Position numbers and translations under genes: made by a program
From: Allopusillimonas sp048270225
Lineage (GTDB): Bacteria > Pseudomonadota > Gammaproteobacteria > Burkholderiales > Burkholderiaceae_B
NCBI GenBank assembly: GCA_048270225.1
Contig: JBLWTG010000010.1
Span: 90,943 to 154,942, forward strand
Reading direction: 5' to 3'
Length of the DNA: 64,000 bases
Notes under the pieces: model-generated
What the model was told of the DNA's origin: nothing
Seen by the model: the letters and a program-made list of their open reading frames with translations, nothing else
Database searches by the model: none
Shown: positions 25,939-35,432 of the stretch, piece after piece
Numbering within the stretch: position 1 is the stretch's first letter
Layout of the letters: the number at the start of each line of letters is the position of its first letter

Positions 25939-27480
25939 CTATTCACCCGCAGCGCGTATGGGAATGGTCTTGCGTTTTTTGCCTATGCCTTTGTGGCCGC
26001 CGAACAGGCTGGTCTCGGTAGTGCCCTCCGAGCAGCCGTTGCCAAAGGAGAAGCCACAGGATGCCCGCAGGTCAAAGGCGTCTTCCGCATATTCTCGATG
26101 GGTGGTGGGAATGACAAAGCGGTCTTCATAATTGGCGATCGCCATGTATCTGTACATGTCCTCGATCTGCGCGATGCTCAATCCCACTTCGTCAAGCAGT
26201 GCCGGATCGTCATGACGGTCGACATGCCTGGTCCGCATGAAGGCGCGCATGGCGAGCATACGTTTGAGGGCAAGGCGCACCGGGGCCTCATTGCCGGCTG
26301 TCAGCAGATTGGCCAGGTAGCGCAGCGGGATGCGCAGGGCATCGACGTCGGGCAGCAGGCCGTTATTCGCCAGCCTGCCGTCATTGGCGGCGGTGCTGAT
26401 GGGTGACAGGGGCGGTACATACCACACCATGGGCAGCGTGCGGTATTCGGGATGCAGCGGAAAGGCAATTTTCCAGTCCATGGCCATCTTGTAGACAGGC
26501 GAATGGCTGGCCGCTTCCAGCCAGTTTTCAGGTACGCCATCCCGCAACGCCTGTTCGCGAATCGCCGGGTCGTCAGGATCGAGGAAGATGGACAACTGAG
26601 CTTCGTACAGGTCTTCCGGGTTCTCGACCGACGCCGCTTCTTCGATGCGGTCGGCGTCATACAGCAGAACGCCGAGATAGCGGATGCGTCCAACACAGGT
26701 TTCCGAACAGACCGTGGGCTGCCCGACTTCAATCCGCGGATAACAGAAAATGCACTTCTCGGATTTTCCACTCTGCCAGTTGTAATAGATTTTCTTGTAC
26801 GGGCAGCCCGATACGCACATGCGCCAGCCCCGGCATTTGTCCTGATCAATCAGGACAATGCCGTCTTCTTCGCGTTTGTAGATGGCTCCCGAAGGACAGG
26901 AGGCCACACAGGCCGGATTGAGACAGTGCTCGCACAGCCTGGGCAGGTACATCATGAAGGTGTTTTCGAATTCACCGTAGATGTCAGTCTGGACCTGATC
27001 GAAGTTGTAGTCGGCTTTGCGCTTCTCGAACTCGCCGCCGAGTATTTCTTCCCAGTTCGGTCCCCATTCGATTTTCTCCATGCGTTCGCCCGTGATGAGC
27101 GAACGCGGCCGCGCCACCGGGCCCGTCTTTACTTCGGGCGCGTCGTGCAAATGCGCATAGTCGAAAGTGAAAGGCTCGTAATAATCGTCTATCTCCGGCA
27201 GATCAGGGTTGCCGAAAATCCTGGACAGTACCCGCCACTTGCTGCCGGCCTTCAGCCCGATCTTGCCGTTGGCTTTACGTTTCCAGCCGCCGTGCCAGCG
27301 CTCCTGGTTCTCCCAGTCGCGTGGATAGCCTACGCCAGGCTTGGTCTCCACATTATTGAACCAGGCATACTCCACGCCTTCGCGTGAAGTCCATACGTTT
27401 TTGCAGGTCACCGAACAGGTGTGGCAGCCAATGCACTTGTCCAGATTCATGACCATGCCGATCTGCGCGCGGATTTTCAT
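25939..27480 (-). CDS. narH: Respiratory nitrate reductase beta subunit (Fe-S)
   Basis: Electron-transfer subunit with four iron-sulfur clusters linking NarI to NarG. In 513 residues the cysteine groups are visible: CIGCHTCSVTCK (16-27), CEHCLNPACVASCPSG, CRGWRMCVSGCP (the tryptophan marks the [3Fe-4S] site) and KCIFCYPR with CSETCVGR. It overlaps the narG end by 4 bp. Full length, no defects seen. Confidence 0.96.
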   Translation of the reverse strand: MKIRAQIGMVMNLDKCIGCHTCSVTCKNVWTSREGVEYAWFNNVETKPGVGYPRDWENQERWHGGWKRKANGKIGLKAGSKWRVLSRIFGNPDLPEIDDYYEPFTFDYAHLHDAPEVKTGPVARPRSLITGERMEKIEWGPNWEEILGGEFEKRKADYNFDQVQTDIYGEFENTFMMYLPRLCEHCLNPACVASCPSGAIYKREEDGIVLIDQDKCRGWRMCVSGCPYKKIYYNWQSGKSEKCIFCYPRIEVGQPTVCSETCVGRIRYLGVLLYDADRIEEAASVENPEDLYEAQLSIFLDPDDPAIREQALRDGVPENWLEAASHSPVYKMAMDWKIAFPLHPEYRTLPMVWYVPPLSPISTAANDGRLANNGLLPDVDALRIPLRYLANLLTAGNEAPVRLALKRMLAMRAFMRTRHVDRHDDPALLDEVGLSIAQIEDMYRYMAIANYEDRFVIPTTHREYAEDAFDLRASCGFSFGNGCSEGTTETSLFGGHKGIGKKRKTIPIRAAGE

Positions 27481-30400
27481 TTGTCGCCTCCAGACTCGTC
27501 CTCGCTCATGGCCAGGGTGGGTGCGCCGTGTGCCAGCGTATGCGCATGCCTGGCGGCCGCGTTGTCCGATAGCACAGAGGCGGGCGTGGATTCGTCTTTC
27601 CAGTCTATGGTGTTCATTTTTCGGACGATGACGAATTCGTCCCGGTTCGAGCCCACCGTGCCGTAGTAGTTGAATCCATAGGCCAGCTGGGCGTAGCCGC
27701 CTATCATGTGAGTAGGCTTTGGCGTAATGCGGGTTACGGAGTTATGGATGCCGCGCACGCCGGTGACTTCAGAACCCGGCGTGTTGATGATTTTTTCCTG
27801 GGCGTGATACATGAATACGGCGCCTTTCGGAATGCGCTGGCTGACCACCGCGCGGGCGGTGAGGGCGCCGTTCACGTTGAACGCTTCGATCCAGTCATTG
27901 TCGACCACGCCAATTTTCTGCGCGTCGATTTCCGACATCCAGACGATAGGTCCGCCGCGCGACAGGGTCAGCATCAGGAGGTTGTCGGTGTAGGTACTGT
28001 GTATGCCCCACTTCTGGTGTGGGGTAAGAAAGTTCAGCGCGATTTCGGGGTTGCCATTTGAGTAGGCGTCTTGCATGCCGAACGTGCTGCGCGTATCCAT
28101 GGGCGGTTTGTAGACACAGAGCGCCTCGCCGAAATCCCGCATCCAGCGGTGATCCTGGTAGAGTTGCTGGCGGCCCGAGAGCGTGCGCCAGGGAATGAGC
28201 TCATGCACATTCACATAACCGGCGCTGTACGAAACATGTTCGGACTCAATACCGCTCCAGGTGGGCGAGGTGATGATTTTTCTTGGCTGAGCCTGGATGT
28301 CGCGAAAGCGTATCTTTTCGTCCTCCCGGCTGCGGGCAAGATGTGTATGGTCCATGCCGGTGACTTTCGACAGGGCTTCCCAGGCCTTGACGGCTACCTG
28401 ACCATTGGTTTCGGGTGCGAGCGAGAGCACGACTTCGGCTGCGTCGATGCCGGAATCGATCTGCGGCCTGCCTTTTGATATGCCTTCTTCCTGCACGATA
28501 TGGTTCAAGCCGCGCAGCATGTCGATTTCGTCGCCGGTTTGCCAGGTGATGCCTTTGCTGCCATTGCCCAGCTTATCGAGCAAAGGCCCAACAGAAGTGT
28601 ATTTCTTGTAGGTGTTGGGATAATCGCGCACGACAGTCTTGACGCTGGCCATGGTTTTGCCAGGCACCGGCTCGCATTCGCCTTTGCCCCAGTCGGCAAT
28701 GTCGCCGGCCTGCGCAATTTCGTCCGGACTGTCATGCTGGAGCGGAAAGAGCACGACATCGCGCTCCTGGCCCAGATGGCCCGAGGTCAGTTCGGAGAAC
28801 CGCCTGGCGATGCCTTTGTATATCTCCCAGTCGCTTTTGGATTGCCATGCGGGATCCACGGCAGTGGACAGCGGGTGTATGAAAGGATGCATGTCGGACG
28901 TGTTCATGTCATCTTTTTCGTACCAGGTGGCGGTGGGCAGGACGATGTCCGAGTATAGACAGGTGGTCGACATCCGGAAGTCCAGCGTGACGACAAGATC
29001 CAGCTTGCCTTCGGGCGCGGGGTCGCGCCAAGTTACTTCCTGAGGCCGCACGCCGCCGCTCGCGCCCAGGTCCTTGCCTTTGATGCCATGCTCGGCGCCC
29101 AGCAGATGCTTGAGAAAATACTCATGGCCCTTGCCTGAGGAACCCAGCAGATTGGAGCGCCAGACAAAAAGATTGCGCGGAAAATTTTCCGGGGCGTCGG
29201 GGTCGGTACAGGCCATCCTGATCGAGCCGTCCTTGAGCCCGTTGGCGACAAAGGTGGCGGCGTCTGCGTCTGTTGAGGCGTTTCCGATGTCCAGCGGATT
29301 GCTGGAAAAATGCGGGGCAGTGGGCAGCCAGCCCATGCGTTCAGCCTTGACGTTGTAGTCGATGGGGCTTTCCGGCAGCTCGCGCCTGTCGGCCAGGGGC
29401 GACAGCAGCGAGCTTACCTTGATGGTTTCGTAGCGCCATTGATCAGTGTGCGCATAGAAAAACGAGGTGCCGTTCATAAAGCGCGGCGGACGATGCCAGT
29501 CGGTGGCAAAGGCCAGGGGCAGCCAGCCGGTCTGTGGACGCAGTTTCTCCTGTCCCACATAGTGCGACCATCCGCCGCCCGACTTGCCTACGCATCCGCA
29601 CATCACCAGCAGGTTGATCACCGCCCGATAGCTCATGTCCATATTGAACCAGTGATTCAGGCCGGCACCGACGATGATCATGGACTTGCCTTCTGTCTTG
29701 TGCGCGTTGTCGGCAAACTCGCGGGCGACCGCGATGACATCCTGCCGGCTCACGCCGGTGATCTGCTCTTGCCAGGCAGGGGTGTAGGGGATATCGTCAT
29801 CGAAACTGGCCGCCACGTTGTCCCCGCCCAGACCCTGGTCTACGCCATAGTTGGCAATGAACAGATCGTATACCGTTGCGACAAGCACCTCGCCCTGGCG
29901 AGTCGCCATCTTCTTGACGCCTATCCGGCGCGTGAGTGTGCTGGCGTGCCCTGTGTGGGTGAAATGGGTGCTTTCGGTATTGCCGAAGTAGGGAAAGGCA
30001 ACGTCGATGACCTCATCATGATCCTGCACCAGCGACAGGCGGGCGCGGATGGGGTTGCCCTGTGCATCCTCCTGCTTGATATTCCACTTGCCTGCGTCGT
30101 CGCTATCCTGCTGGCCCCAGCGAAAGCCTATCGATCCCACTGGCGCGACAGGTTTGCCGCGGAGCTCGTCCAGCAGCACGGTTTTCCAGGCCGGATTGTT
30201 GGCCTGCCCGAGCGCATCCTCGAATTCATCGGCCCGCAACATTCGCTCGGGCACATAATGCTCGCCCTGCCTGACAATGCGAACCAGCATAGGCATATCG
30301 GTATAGCGCCGGCAATAATCAGAAAAGTAATCGCTTTTGCCCGCGACATGAAACTCTTTCAGGATGACATGGCCCATGGCCAGCCCCAGCGCGGCGTCGG

Positions 30401-31301
30401 TTCCCTGCTTGGGATGCATCCAGAGGTCGCCGAATTTGGCACCCTCGGCATAGTCCGGGAATATGGATACGACCCGGGTGCCGCGGTAGCGGACCTCTGT
30501 CATGAAGTGCGCGTCGGGTGTGCGGGTTTGCGGGACGTTCGAGCCCCACATCATGATAAAAGTCGAGTTGTACCAGTCTGCGGATTCGGGAACGTCCGTC
30601 TGCTCGCCCCAGGTCTGGGGCGAAGAGGGGGGCAAATCGCAATACCAGTCATAGAAGCTGAGGTTCACGCCGCCGATGAGTGAAAGATAGCGGCTACCGG
30701 CCGCATACGAAATCATCGACATGGCCGGGATGGGCGAAAAACCGACAATGCGATCGGGCCCATGCCGCTTGATCGTGTACACGTTGGCGGCGGCGATGAT
30801 CTCGTTGACCTCTTCCCAGCTGGATCTGACGAAACCTCCCAGGCCGCGGCGACGCGTATACGAGGCTCGTGCTTCGTGATCGCCGACAATCGCCGCCCAG
30901 GCCTCGACAGGCGCAAGCGTGCTGCGCCGCTCGCGCCACAGTTTGAGCAGCGTGCTGCGAACGAGTGGATACTTGAGGCGGTTGGCGCTGTACAGGTACC
31001 AGGAGTACGACGCGCCGCGCGAACAGCCGCGCGGCTCGTGGTTGGGCATGTCGGGGCGGGTGCGCGGGTAGTCTGTCTGCTGGGTTTCCCAGGTGACAAT
31101 GCCGCCCTTCACATAGATCTTCCAGGAACAGGAGCCTGTGCAATTGACGCCATGTGTGGAGCGTACGATCTTGTCGTGCTGCCATCGTTTTCTATAGGCT
31201 TCTTCCCACTTGCGGTCTTCCTTGAGCGTCATGCCGTGGCCATCTGAAAACTCGGGCCGGGCAGTGGAAAAATACTTGAGACGATCGATGAAATGACTCA
31301 T
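27477..31301 (-). CDS. narG: Respiratory nitrate reductase alpha subunit (Mo-bisMGD)
   Basis: Catalytic subunit reducing nitrate to nitrite on the cytoplasmic side of the membrane. From ATG 31301 it has 1274 residues. The N-terminal FS0 [4Fe-4S] motif with its unusual histidine ligand (HGVNCTGSCSWK), the CSRGASYSWYLYSANR segment and the YCDLPPSSPQTWGEQTD segment, which carries the molybdenum-ligand aspartate, are intact. GGAG precedes the chosen start; an upstream in-frame ATG at 31457 lacks homology. First gene of narGHJI-parvulin-narK, with an FNR/ANR box 177 bp upstream. Confidence 0.96.
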   Translation of the reverse strand: MSHFIDRLKYFSTARPEFSDGHGMTLKEDRKWEEAYRKRWQHDKIVRSTHGVNCTGSCSWKIYVKGGIVTWETQQTDYPRTRPDMPNHEPRGCSRGASYSWYLYSANRLKYPLVRSTLLKLWRERRSTLAPVEAWAAIVGDHEARASYTRRRGLGGFVRSSWEEVNEIIAAANVYTIKRHGPDRIVGFSPIPAMSMISYAAGSRYLSLIGGVNLSFYDWYCDLPPSSPQTWGEQTDVPESADWYNSTFIMMWGSNVPQTRTPDAHFMTEVRYRGTRVVSIFPDYAEGAKFGDLWMHPKQGTDAALGLAMGHVILKEFHVAGKSDYFSDYCRRYTDMPMLVRIVRQGEHYVPERMLRADEFEDALGQANNPAWKTVLLDELRGKPVAPVGSIGFRWGQQDSDDAGKWNIKQEDAQGNPIRARLSLVQDHDEVIDVAFPYFGNTESTHFTHTGHASTLTRRIGVKKMATRQGEVLVATVYDLFIANYGVDQGLGGDNVAASFDDDIPYTPAWQEQITGVSRQDVIAVAREFADNAHKTEGKSMIIVGAGLNHWFNMDMSYRAVINLLVMCGCVGKSGGGWSHYVGQEKLRPQTGWLPLAFATDWHRPPRFMNGTSFFYAHTDQWRYETIKVSSLLSPLADRRELPESPIDYNVKAERMGWLPTAPHFSSNPLDIGNASTDADAATFVANGLKDGSIRMACTDPDAPENFPRNLFVWRSNLLGSSGKGHEYFLKHLLGAEHGIKGKDLGASGGVRPQEVTWRDPAPEGKLDLVVTLDFRMSTTCLYSDIVLPTATWYEKDDMNTSDMHPFIHPLSTAVDPAWQSKSDWEIYKGIARRFSELTSGHLGQERDVVLFPLQHDSPDEIAQAGDIADWGKGECEPVPGKTMASVKTVVRDYPNTYKKYTSVGPLLDKLGNGSKGITWQTGDEIDMLRGLNHIVQEEGISKGRPQIDSGIDAAEVVLSLAPETNGQVAVKAWEALSKVTGMDHTHLARSREDEKIRFRDIQAQPRKIITSPTWSGIESEHVSYSAGYVNVHELIPWRTLSGRQQLYQDHRWMRDFGEALCVYKPPMDTRSTFGMQDAYSNGNPEIALNFLTPHQKWGIHSTYTDNLLMLTLSRGGPIVWMSEIDAQKIGVVDNDWIEAFNVNGALTARAVVSQRIPKGAVFMYHAQEKIINTPGSEVTGVRGIHNSVTRITPKPTHMIGGYAQLAYGFNYYGTVGSNRDEFVIVRKMNTIDWKDESTPASVLSDNAAARHAHTLAHGAPTLAMSEDESGGDK

Positions 31302-31477
31302 GGCGCGGCTCCGGTCAGGTTGACGTGAACAGAGACCGCACAAGGCGGGCAACACTTGAAAACCATAGCTTCCTCCGGTGCCGCAGACAGGAACGATGTC
31401 ACCAGCCTTGGCGACGCGATGTCCAGCCATCATAGGGCGGCTAAAAGGAAGGTTCAATACCTTTGTGCCAATGTTCT

Positions 31478-31491
31478 TTGATCCGTATCAA
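31478..31491. promoter_or_regulatory. FNR/ANR (CRP-FNR family) binding site
   Basis: TTGATCCGTATCAA is a perfect match to the TTGAT-N4-ATCAA consensus of oxygen-sensing FNR/ANR regulators. Lying 177 bp before narG, it fits a class II activator site with transcription starting about 40 bp nearer narG. It predicts that the nar operon is induced at low oxygen. Confidence 0.85.
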
Positions 31492-31596
31492 CATCAGGCC
31501 TGTTATTCCATCTGGCGATGGTGTTTTTGCTCCGCACCGCCAGCGCGGAGGCGTGGGCTTGCGCAACGGACAGAATCGGCGATAATACTTTTACCT

Positions 31597-31628
31597 GCCC
31601 ACAAGGCGGTACGATAGGCCCACAAGGC
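31597..31628. repeat. Paired 11-bp direct repeats upstream of bkd
   Basis: GCCCACAAGGC occurs at 31597-31607 and again at 31618-31628, starts 21 bp apart (two helical turns), 54-86 bp before the E1 alpha ATG. The phasing suggests a regulator binding twice on one DNA face; it could be chance. Confidence 0.4.
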
Positions 31629-31682
31629 CGTGCATGAATAATCAGCAAAGAAAATTCCACAAGACATTTTCAAGAAGCAGAC

Positions 31683-32918
31683 ATGAGACAACCATCGCCA
31701 TTGCGGCTCCACGTTCCGGAGCCCTCAGGTCGGCCAGGCCATGCCACCGACTTTTCATTTCTCCGGCTGGCCCCTGCAGGCCAGGCACCCAAGCCTGCGC
31801 TGGACGCCACCGTATCCGACACCTCCGATCTTGCGTTTTCGCTCATTCGCGTGCTGGATGACGAAGGCAATGCAGTCGGACCGTGGGCGCAGCCCTCCCT
31901 GGACACCGAGTTGCTGCGCAAGGGCCTGGCGGCCATGATCAAGACCCGCATCTTCGATGCGCGGATGCTGATTGCCCAGCGGCAGAAGAAGATGTCGTTC
32001 TACATGCAGAGCCTGGGCGAGGAGGCCATCGGCACCGGGCAAATGCTGGCCCTGCAGAAAGGCGACATGTGTTTTCCGTCCTATCGCCAGCAAAACCTGC
32101 TGATCGTTCAGGACGTGCCGCTGGTCGACATGATGTGTCAGTTGTTTTCCAACGACCAGGATCGTCTCAAGGGACGCCAGCTTCCCGTTATGTATTCCAT
32201 GCGGGAGCACGGCTTTTTCTCGATCTCGGGCAATCTGGCTACTCAGTTCGTGCAGGCGGTGGGCTGGGCCATGGCCTCGGCCATCAAGGGCGACACCAAG
32301 ATTGCGTCGGCGTGGATAGGCGACGGTGCAACGGCCGCGGCCGATTTCCAGACAGGACTGACCTTTGCGCATGTATATCAGGCGCCTGTCATTCTCAACG
32401 TCATCAACAATCAATGGGCGATTTCCAGTTTCCAGGCAATTGCGGGAGGCGAGTCGACCACCTTCGCCGCGCGTGGCACCGGCACCGGCATCGTCTCGCT
32501 GCGCGTGGACGGCAATGATTTCCTGGCCGTCTACGCCGTGTCGCGCTGGGCCGCAGAGCGGGCGCGCAGCAATCTGGGGCCGACGCTGATCGAATGGGTA
32601 AGCTACCGTGCCGGTCCGCACTCCACTTCCGATGATCCTTCCAAATACAGGCCGGCCGACGACTGGTCCCGATTTCCACTGGGCGATCCGATCGAGCGGC
32701 TCAAGCAGCATCTCATACGCCTGGGCGCCTGGTCCGAGCAAGAGCATGCCCAGGTTCAGAAACAGATCGAGGCCGAAGTCATTGCCGCGCAGAAACAGGC
32801 AGAAGCGCACGGTACGCTTGCCAATGGTCAATCATCCAGCGTGGCCTCCATGTTCGAGGATGTCTATAAAGACATGCCCTGGCATCTGCGCCAGCAACGC
32901 CAGCAGGCGGGGGTATGA
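31683..32918 (+). CDS. bkdA1: Branched-chain 2-oxoacid dehydrogenase E1 alpha subunit
   Basis: Thiamine-diphosphate subunit that decarboxylates the 2-oxoacids of valine, leucine and isoleucine. The 411-residue length matches Pseudomonas BkdA1 (about 410). The ThDP-binding motif starts at GDG near 213-215 (GDGATAAADFQTGLTFAHVY) and ends with the conserved NN (VINNQWAIS). YRAGPHSTSDDPSKY is the phosphorylation-loop-like segment of the family. It overlaps the E1 beta ATG by 4 bp. First gene of a complete four-gene operon divergent from nar. Confidence 0.93.
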   Translation: MRQPSPLRLHVPEPSGRPGHATDFSFLRLAPAGQAPKPALDATVSDTSDLAFSLIRVLDDEGNAVGPWAQPSLDTELLRKGLAAMIKTRIFDARMLIAQRQKKMSFYMQSLGEEAIGTGQMLALQKGDMCFPSYRQQNLLIVQDVPLVDMMCQLFSNDQDRLKGRQLPVMYSMREHGFFSISGNLATQFVQAVGWAMASAIKGDTKIASAWIGDGATAAADFQTGLTFAHVYQAPVILNVINNQWAISSFQAIAGGESTTFAARGTGTGIVSLRVDGNDFLAVYAVSRWAAERARSNLGPTLIEWVSYRAGPHSTSDDPSKYRPADDWSRFPLGDPIERLKQHLIRLGAWSEQEHAQVQKQIEAEVIAAQKQAEAHGTLANGQSSSVASMFEDVYKDMPWHLRQQRQQAGV

Positions 32919-34009
32919 GCATGAGCAAGCATCATTCCGCAAAATCTCATCCCATGACCATGATTCAGGCCCTGCGCTCAGCCATGGACGTCATGCTGGA
33001 GCGCGACAGCAATGTGGTCATCTTCGGCCAGGACGTCGGTTATTTCGGCGGCGTGTTTCGATGCACTGAAGGCCTGCAGTCCAAGTATGGCCGCGAGCGC
33101 GTGTTTGACGCGCCTATTTCCGAAGGCGGGATTGTCGGCGCGGCAGTCGGCATGGGCGCCTATGGCCTGCGTCCCGTGGTGGAAATCCAGTTCGCCGATT
33201 ATTTTTATCCCGCCACAGACCAGATCGTGTCGGAAGCGGCGCGTCTGCGCTATCGCTCGGCTGGCGAGTTCATTGCACCGCTGACCATACGGATGCCTTG
33301 TGGCGGCGGCATTTACGGTGGACAAACCCACAGCCAGAGCCCGGAAGCCCTGTTTACGCATGTGACGGGCCTGCGCACGGTCATGCCGTCCAATCCTTAC
33401 GATGCCAAGGGGCTGCTGATCGCCGCGATCGAGAGTGATGACCCTGTCATTTTCCTGGAGCCCAAGCGTCTGTACAACGGCCCCTTCGATGGACATCATG
33501 ATCAACCCGTGGTGCCATGGTCCAAGCATCCTCTGGGCAATGTGCCTGAGGGCTATTATTCGATTCCGCTGGAGTCGGCCGCCGTATTCCAGCCGGGCGA
33601 GGATCTCACGGTGCTGACCTACGGCACCATGGTCTATGTGGCCGAAGTCGCGGCGCGAGAAACCGGCATCAAGGCTGAAATCATCGATTTGCGCAGCCTG
33701 TGGCCGCTGGATCTGGCCACCATCGTGTCATCTGTGCGCAAAACCGGACGCTGTGTCGTACTGCACGAAGCAACCCAGACCAGCGGTTTCGGCGCGGAGC
33801 TCACGACGCTGGTGCAGGAGCATTGCTTTTACCACCTAGAAGCGCCGGTCGAGCGTGTGGCCGGATGGGATACCCCCTATCCTCATGCCCATGAGTGGGC
33901 CTATTTTCCCAGTCCCCAGCGGGTAGGCGATGCCTACCGCAGAGTCATGGAAGGATCGCCGGCACAGCCCGACAGCGTTCCGCCGGTCAACCAGAGCAGG
34001 GGAGTCTGA
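32915..34009 (+). CDS. bkdA2: Branched-chain 2-oxoacid dehydrogenase E1 beta subunit
   Basis: Partner of E1 alpha in the alpha2-beta2 decarboxylase. The 364 residues show the transketolase pyrimidine-binding domain (VVIFGQDVGYFGGVFRCTEGL, SEGGIVGAAVGMGAYGLRPVVE) and a C-terminal transketolase domain (VLTYGTMVYVAEVAA). The ATG at 32915 overlaps the E1 alpha stop (ATGA); an ATG two codons on is also possible. Full length. Confidence 0.93.
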   Translation: MSMSKHHSAKSHPMTMIQALRSAMDVMLERDSNVVIFGQDVGYFGGVFRCTEGLQSKYGRERVFDAPISEGGIVGAAVGMGAYGLRPVVEIQFADYFYPATDQIVSEAARLRYRSAGEFIAPLTIRMPCGGGIYGGQTHSQSPEALFTHVTGLRTVMPSNPYDAKGLLIAAIESDDPVIFLEPKRLYNGPFDGHHDQPVVPWSKHPLGNVPEGYYSIPLESAAVFQPGEDLTVLTYGTMVYVAEVAARETGIKAEIIDLRSLWPLDLATIVSSVRKTGRCVVLHEATQTSGFGAELTTLVQEHCFYHLEAPVERVAGWDTPYPHAHEWAYFPSPQRVGDAYRRVMEGSPAQPDSVPPVNQSRGV

Positions 34010-34011
34010 AC

Positions 34012-35424
34012 ATGGGCATGCATATCATCAAGATGCCGGATATCGGCGAAGGAATCGCTGAAGTCGAGCTGGTCGAGTGGCATGTCCAGCCGGGAGACTC
34101 CGTGACGGAAGATCAGGTTCTGGTTGATGTCATGACCGACAAGGCCACTGTGCAGGTGCCATCGCCCGTCGACGGCAAGGTGGTTGCGCTGGGTGGACGT
34201 ATTGGCGAGGTTATGGCCGTGGGTTCGGAACTGATCCGGCTGGAAGTACAGGGCGAAGGCAATGAGCATTTGTCCAGCAAGCGCAAAGCAGCGGGCCGGG
34301 CCAGCGGCGTCGACGCGGCTCAAGGCGAGACCGCTGCTGCGACGGCCGCCACGCAGGTTTCCGCCCCGCTCGTGAGCACGGCAGCGTCGGCAAGCGGCAC
34401 GGCTGCGGCAAGTACCGCAGCGGCGACGGCTGACACAACAGCCAAGAAACCCGCAAATGCGGCAACCGCTCCGATTCCCTCGCATCAGGCAGGCGAGCGG
34501 CGGGCGGCGCCGCAGTCCGGCGGCGATGGCGCGGCGCGTCCCCGGGGTGAAAAGCCGTTGGCATCGCCGGCGGTGCGCAAACGCGCCTGGGACATGGGCG
34601 TTGCGCTGCAGTATGTGCCGGCCAGCGGTCCCGCAGGCCAGATCACGCATGCCGACCTGGACCGTTATCTGGAGCGGGCGCCGGGCAGCGGCGGCGCAGG
34701 GCCGGTATCGGTCTACGAACAGCGAGAGGACGAGCAGCAGATTCAGGTGGTGGGTTTGCGGCGCAAAATCGCCGAGCGTATGCAGGAGGCCAAGCGCCGC
34801 ATTCCCCATTTCAGCTACGTGGAAGAGGTTGATGTTACCGAGCTTGAACAACTGCGCGCCAGGATCAATGCGCAGTGGGGTGCGCAGCGCGGCAAGCTGA
34901 CCCTCATGCCTTTTCTGGCGCGGGCCATGGTCATTGCCTTGCGCGATTTTCCCCAGATCAATGCACGCTACGACGATGATGCGGGCGTAATCACCCGCCA
35001 TGGCGCGGTTCACCTGGGCGTTGCGGCACAGACAGAAGCAGGCCTGATGGTGCCAGTGGTCCGGCATGCCGAAGCGATGGATGTATGGGCCTGCGGCGCG
35101 GAAATTACCCGGCTGGCCGATGCGGTGCGCACTGGCCGAGCCACGCGCGATGAGTTGTCCGGCTCCACCATCACCCTGAGCAGCCTGGGCGCCCTGGGTG
35201 GCATCGTGTCTACGCCGGTGATCAATTATCCCGAGGTGGCGATTGTCGGCGTGAACCGCATTGTGGAGAGACCGGTCATCATCAACGGGGCTGTCGTGGC
35301 GCGCAAGATGATGAATCTGTCTTCTTCGTTTGATCATCGCGTGGTCGACGGCATGGATGCCGCGCAATTTATACAGCGAGTACGCGGTTGCCTCGAGTGC
35401 CCGGCGCTCTTGTTTGTGGAGTAG
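34012..35424 (+). CDS. bkdB: Branched-chain 2-oxoacid dehydrogenase E2 (dihydrolipoyl acyltransferase)
   Basis: Core subunit that transfers the acyl group to CoA. In 470 residues: one N-terminal lipoyl domain with the lipoylated lysine K44 in MTDKATVQV, a long Ala/Thr-rich flexible linker (about 85-180), a peripheral-subunit-binding domain (about 185-222), and the catalytic acyltransferase domain ending with SSFDHRVVDGMD (His and Asp of the active site). GGGGAG precedes the ATG closely. The linker is low-complexity, as usual for E2. Confidence 0.93.
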   Translation: MGMHIIKMPDIGEGIAEVELVEWHVQPGDSVTEDQVLVDVMTDKATVQVPSPVDGKVVALGGRIGEVMAVGSELIRLEVQGEGNEHLSSKRKAAGRASGVDAAQGETAAATAATQVSAPLVSTAASASGTAAASTAAATADTTAKKPANAATAPIPSHQAGERRAAPQSGGDGAARPRGEKPLASPAVRKRAWDMGVALQYVPASGPAGQITHADLDRYLERAPGSGGAGPVSVYEQREDEQQIQVVGLRRKIAERMQEAKRRIPHFSYVEEVDVTELEQLRARINAQWGAQRGKLTLMPFLARAMVIALRDFPQINARYDDDAGVITRHGAVHLGVAAQTEAGLMVPVVRHAEAMDVWACGAEITRLADAVRTGRATRDELSGSTITLSSLGALGGIVSTPVINYPEVAIVGVNRIVERPVIINGAVVARKMMNLSSSFDHRVVDGMDAAQFIQRVRGCLECPALLFVE

Positions 35425-35432
35425 GGGTGGCT

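Larger units (their letters stand above)
31302..31682. promoter_or_regulatory. Divergent promoter region between nar and bkd operons
   Basis: A 381-bp gene-free stretch. It holds the FNR/ANR box (31478-31491), a pair of GCCCACAAGGC repeats nearer the bkd start and a GATAAT hexamer at 31581-31586. The nar leader appears to be over 100 nt. I found no sigma-54 -24/-12 element of the TGGCAC-N5-TTGC type for the bkd genes. Confidence 0.6.

Noticed and set aside
29310..30683. 457-codon plus-strand frame inside narG
   Set aside because: Antisense to conserved NarG sequence with no domain of its own.
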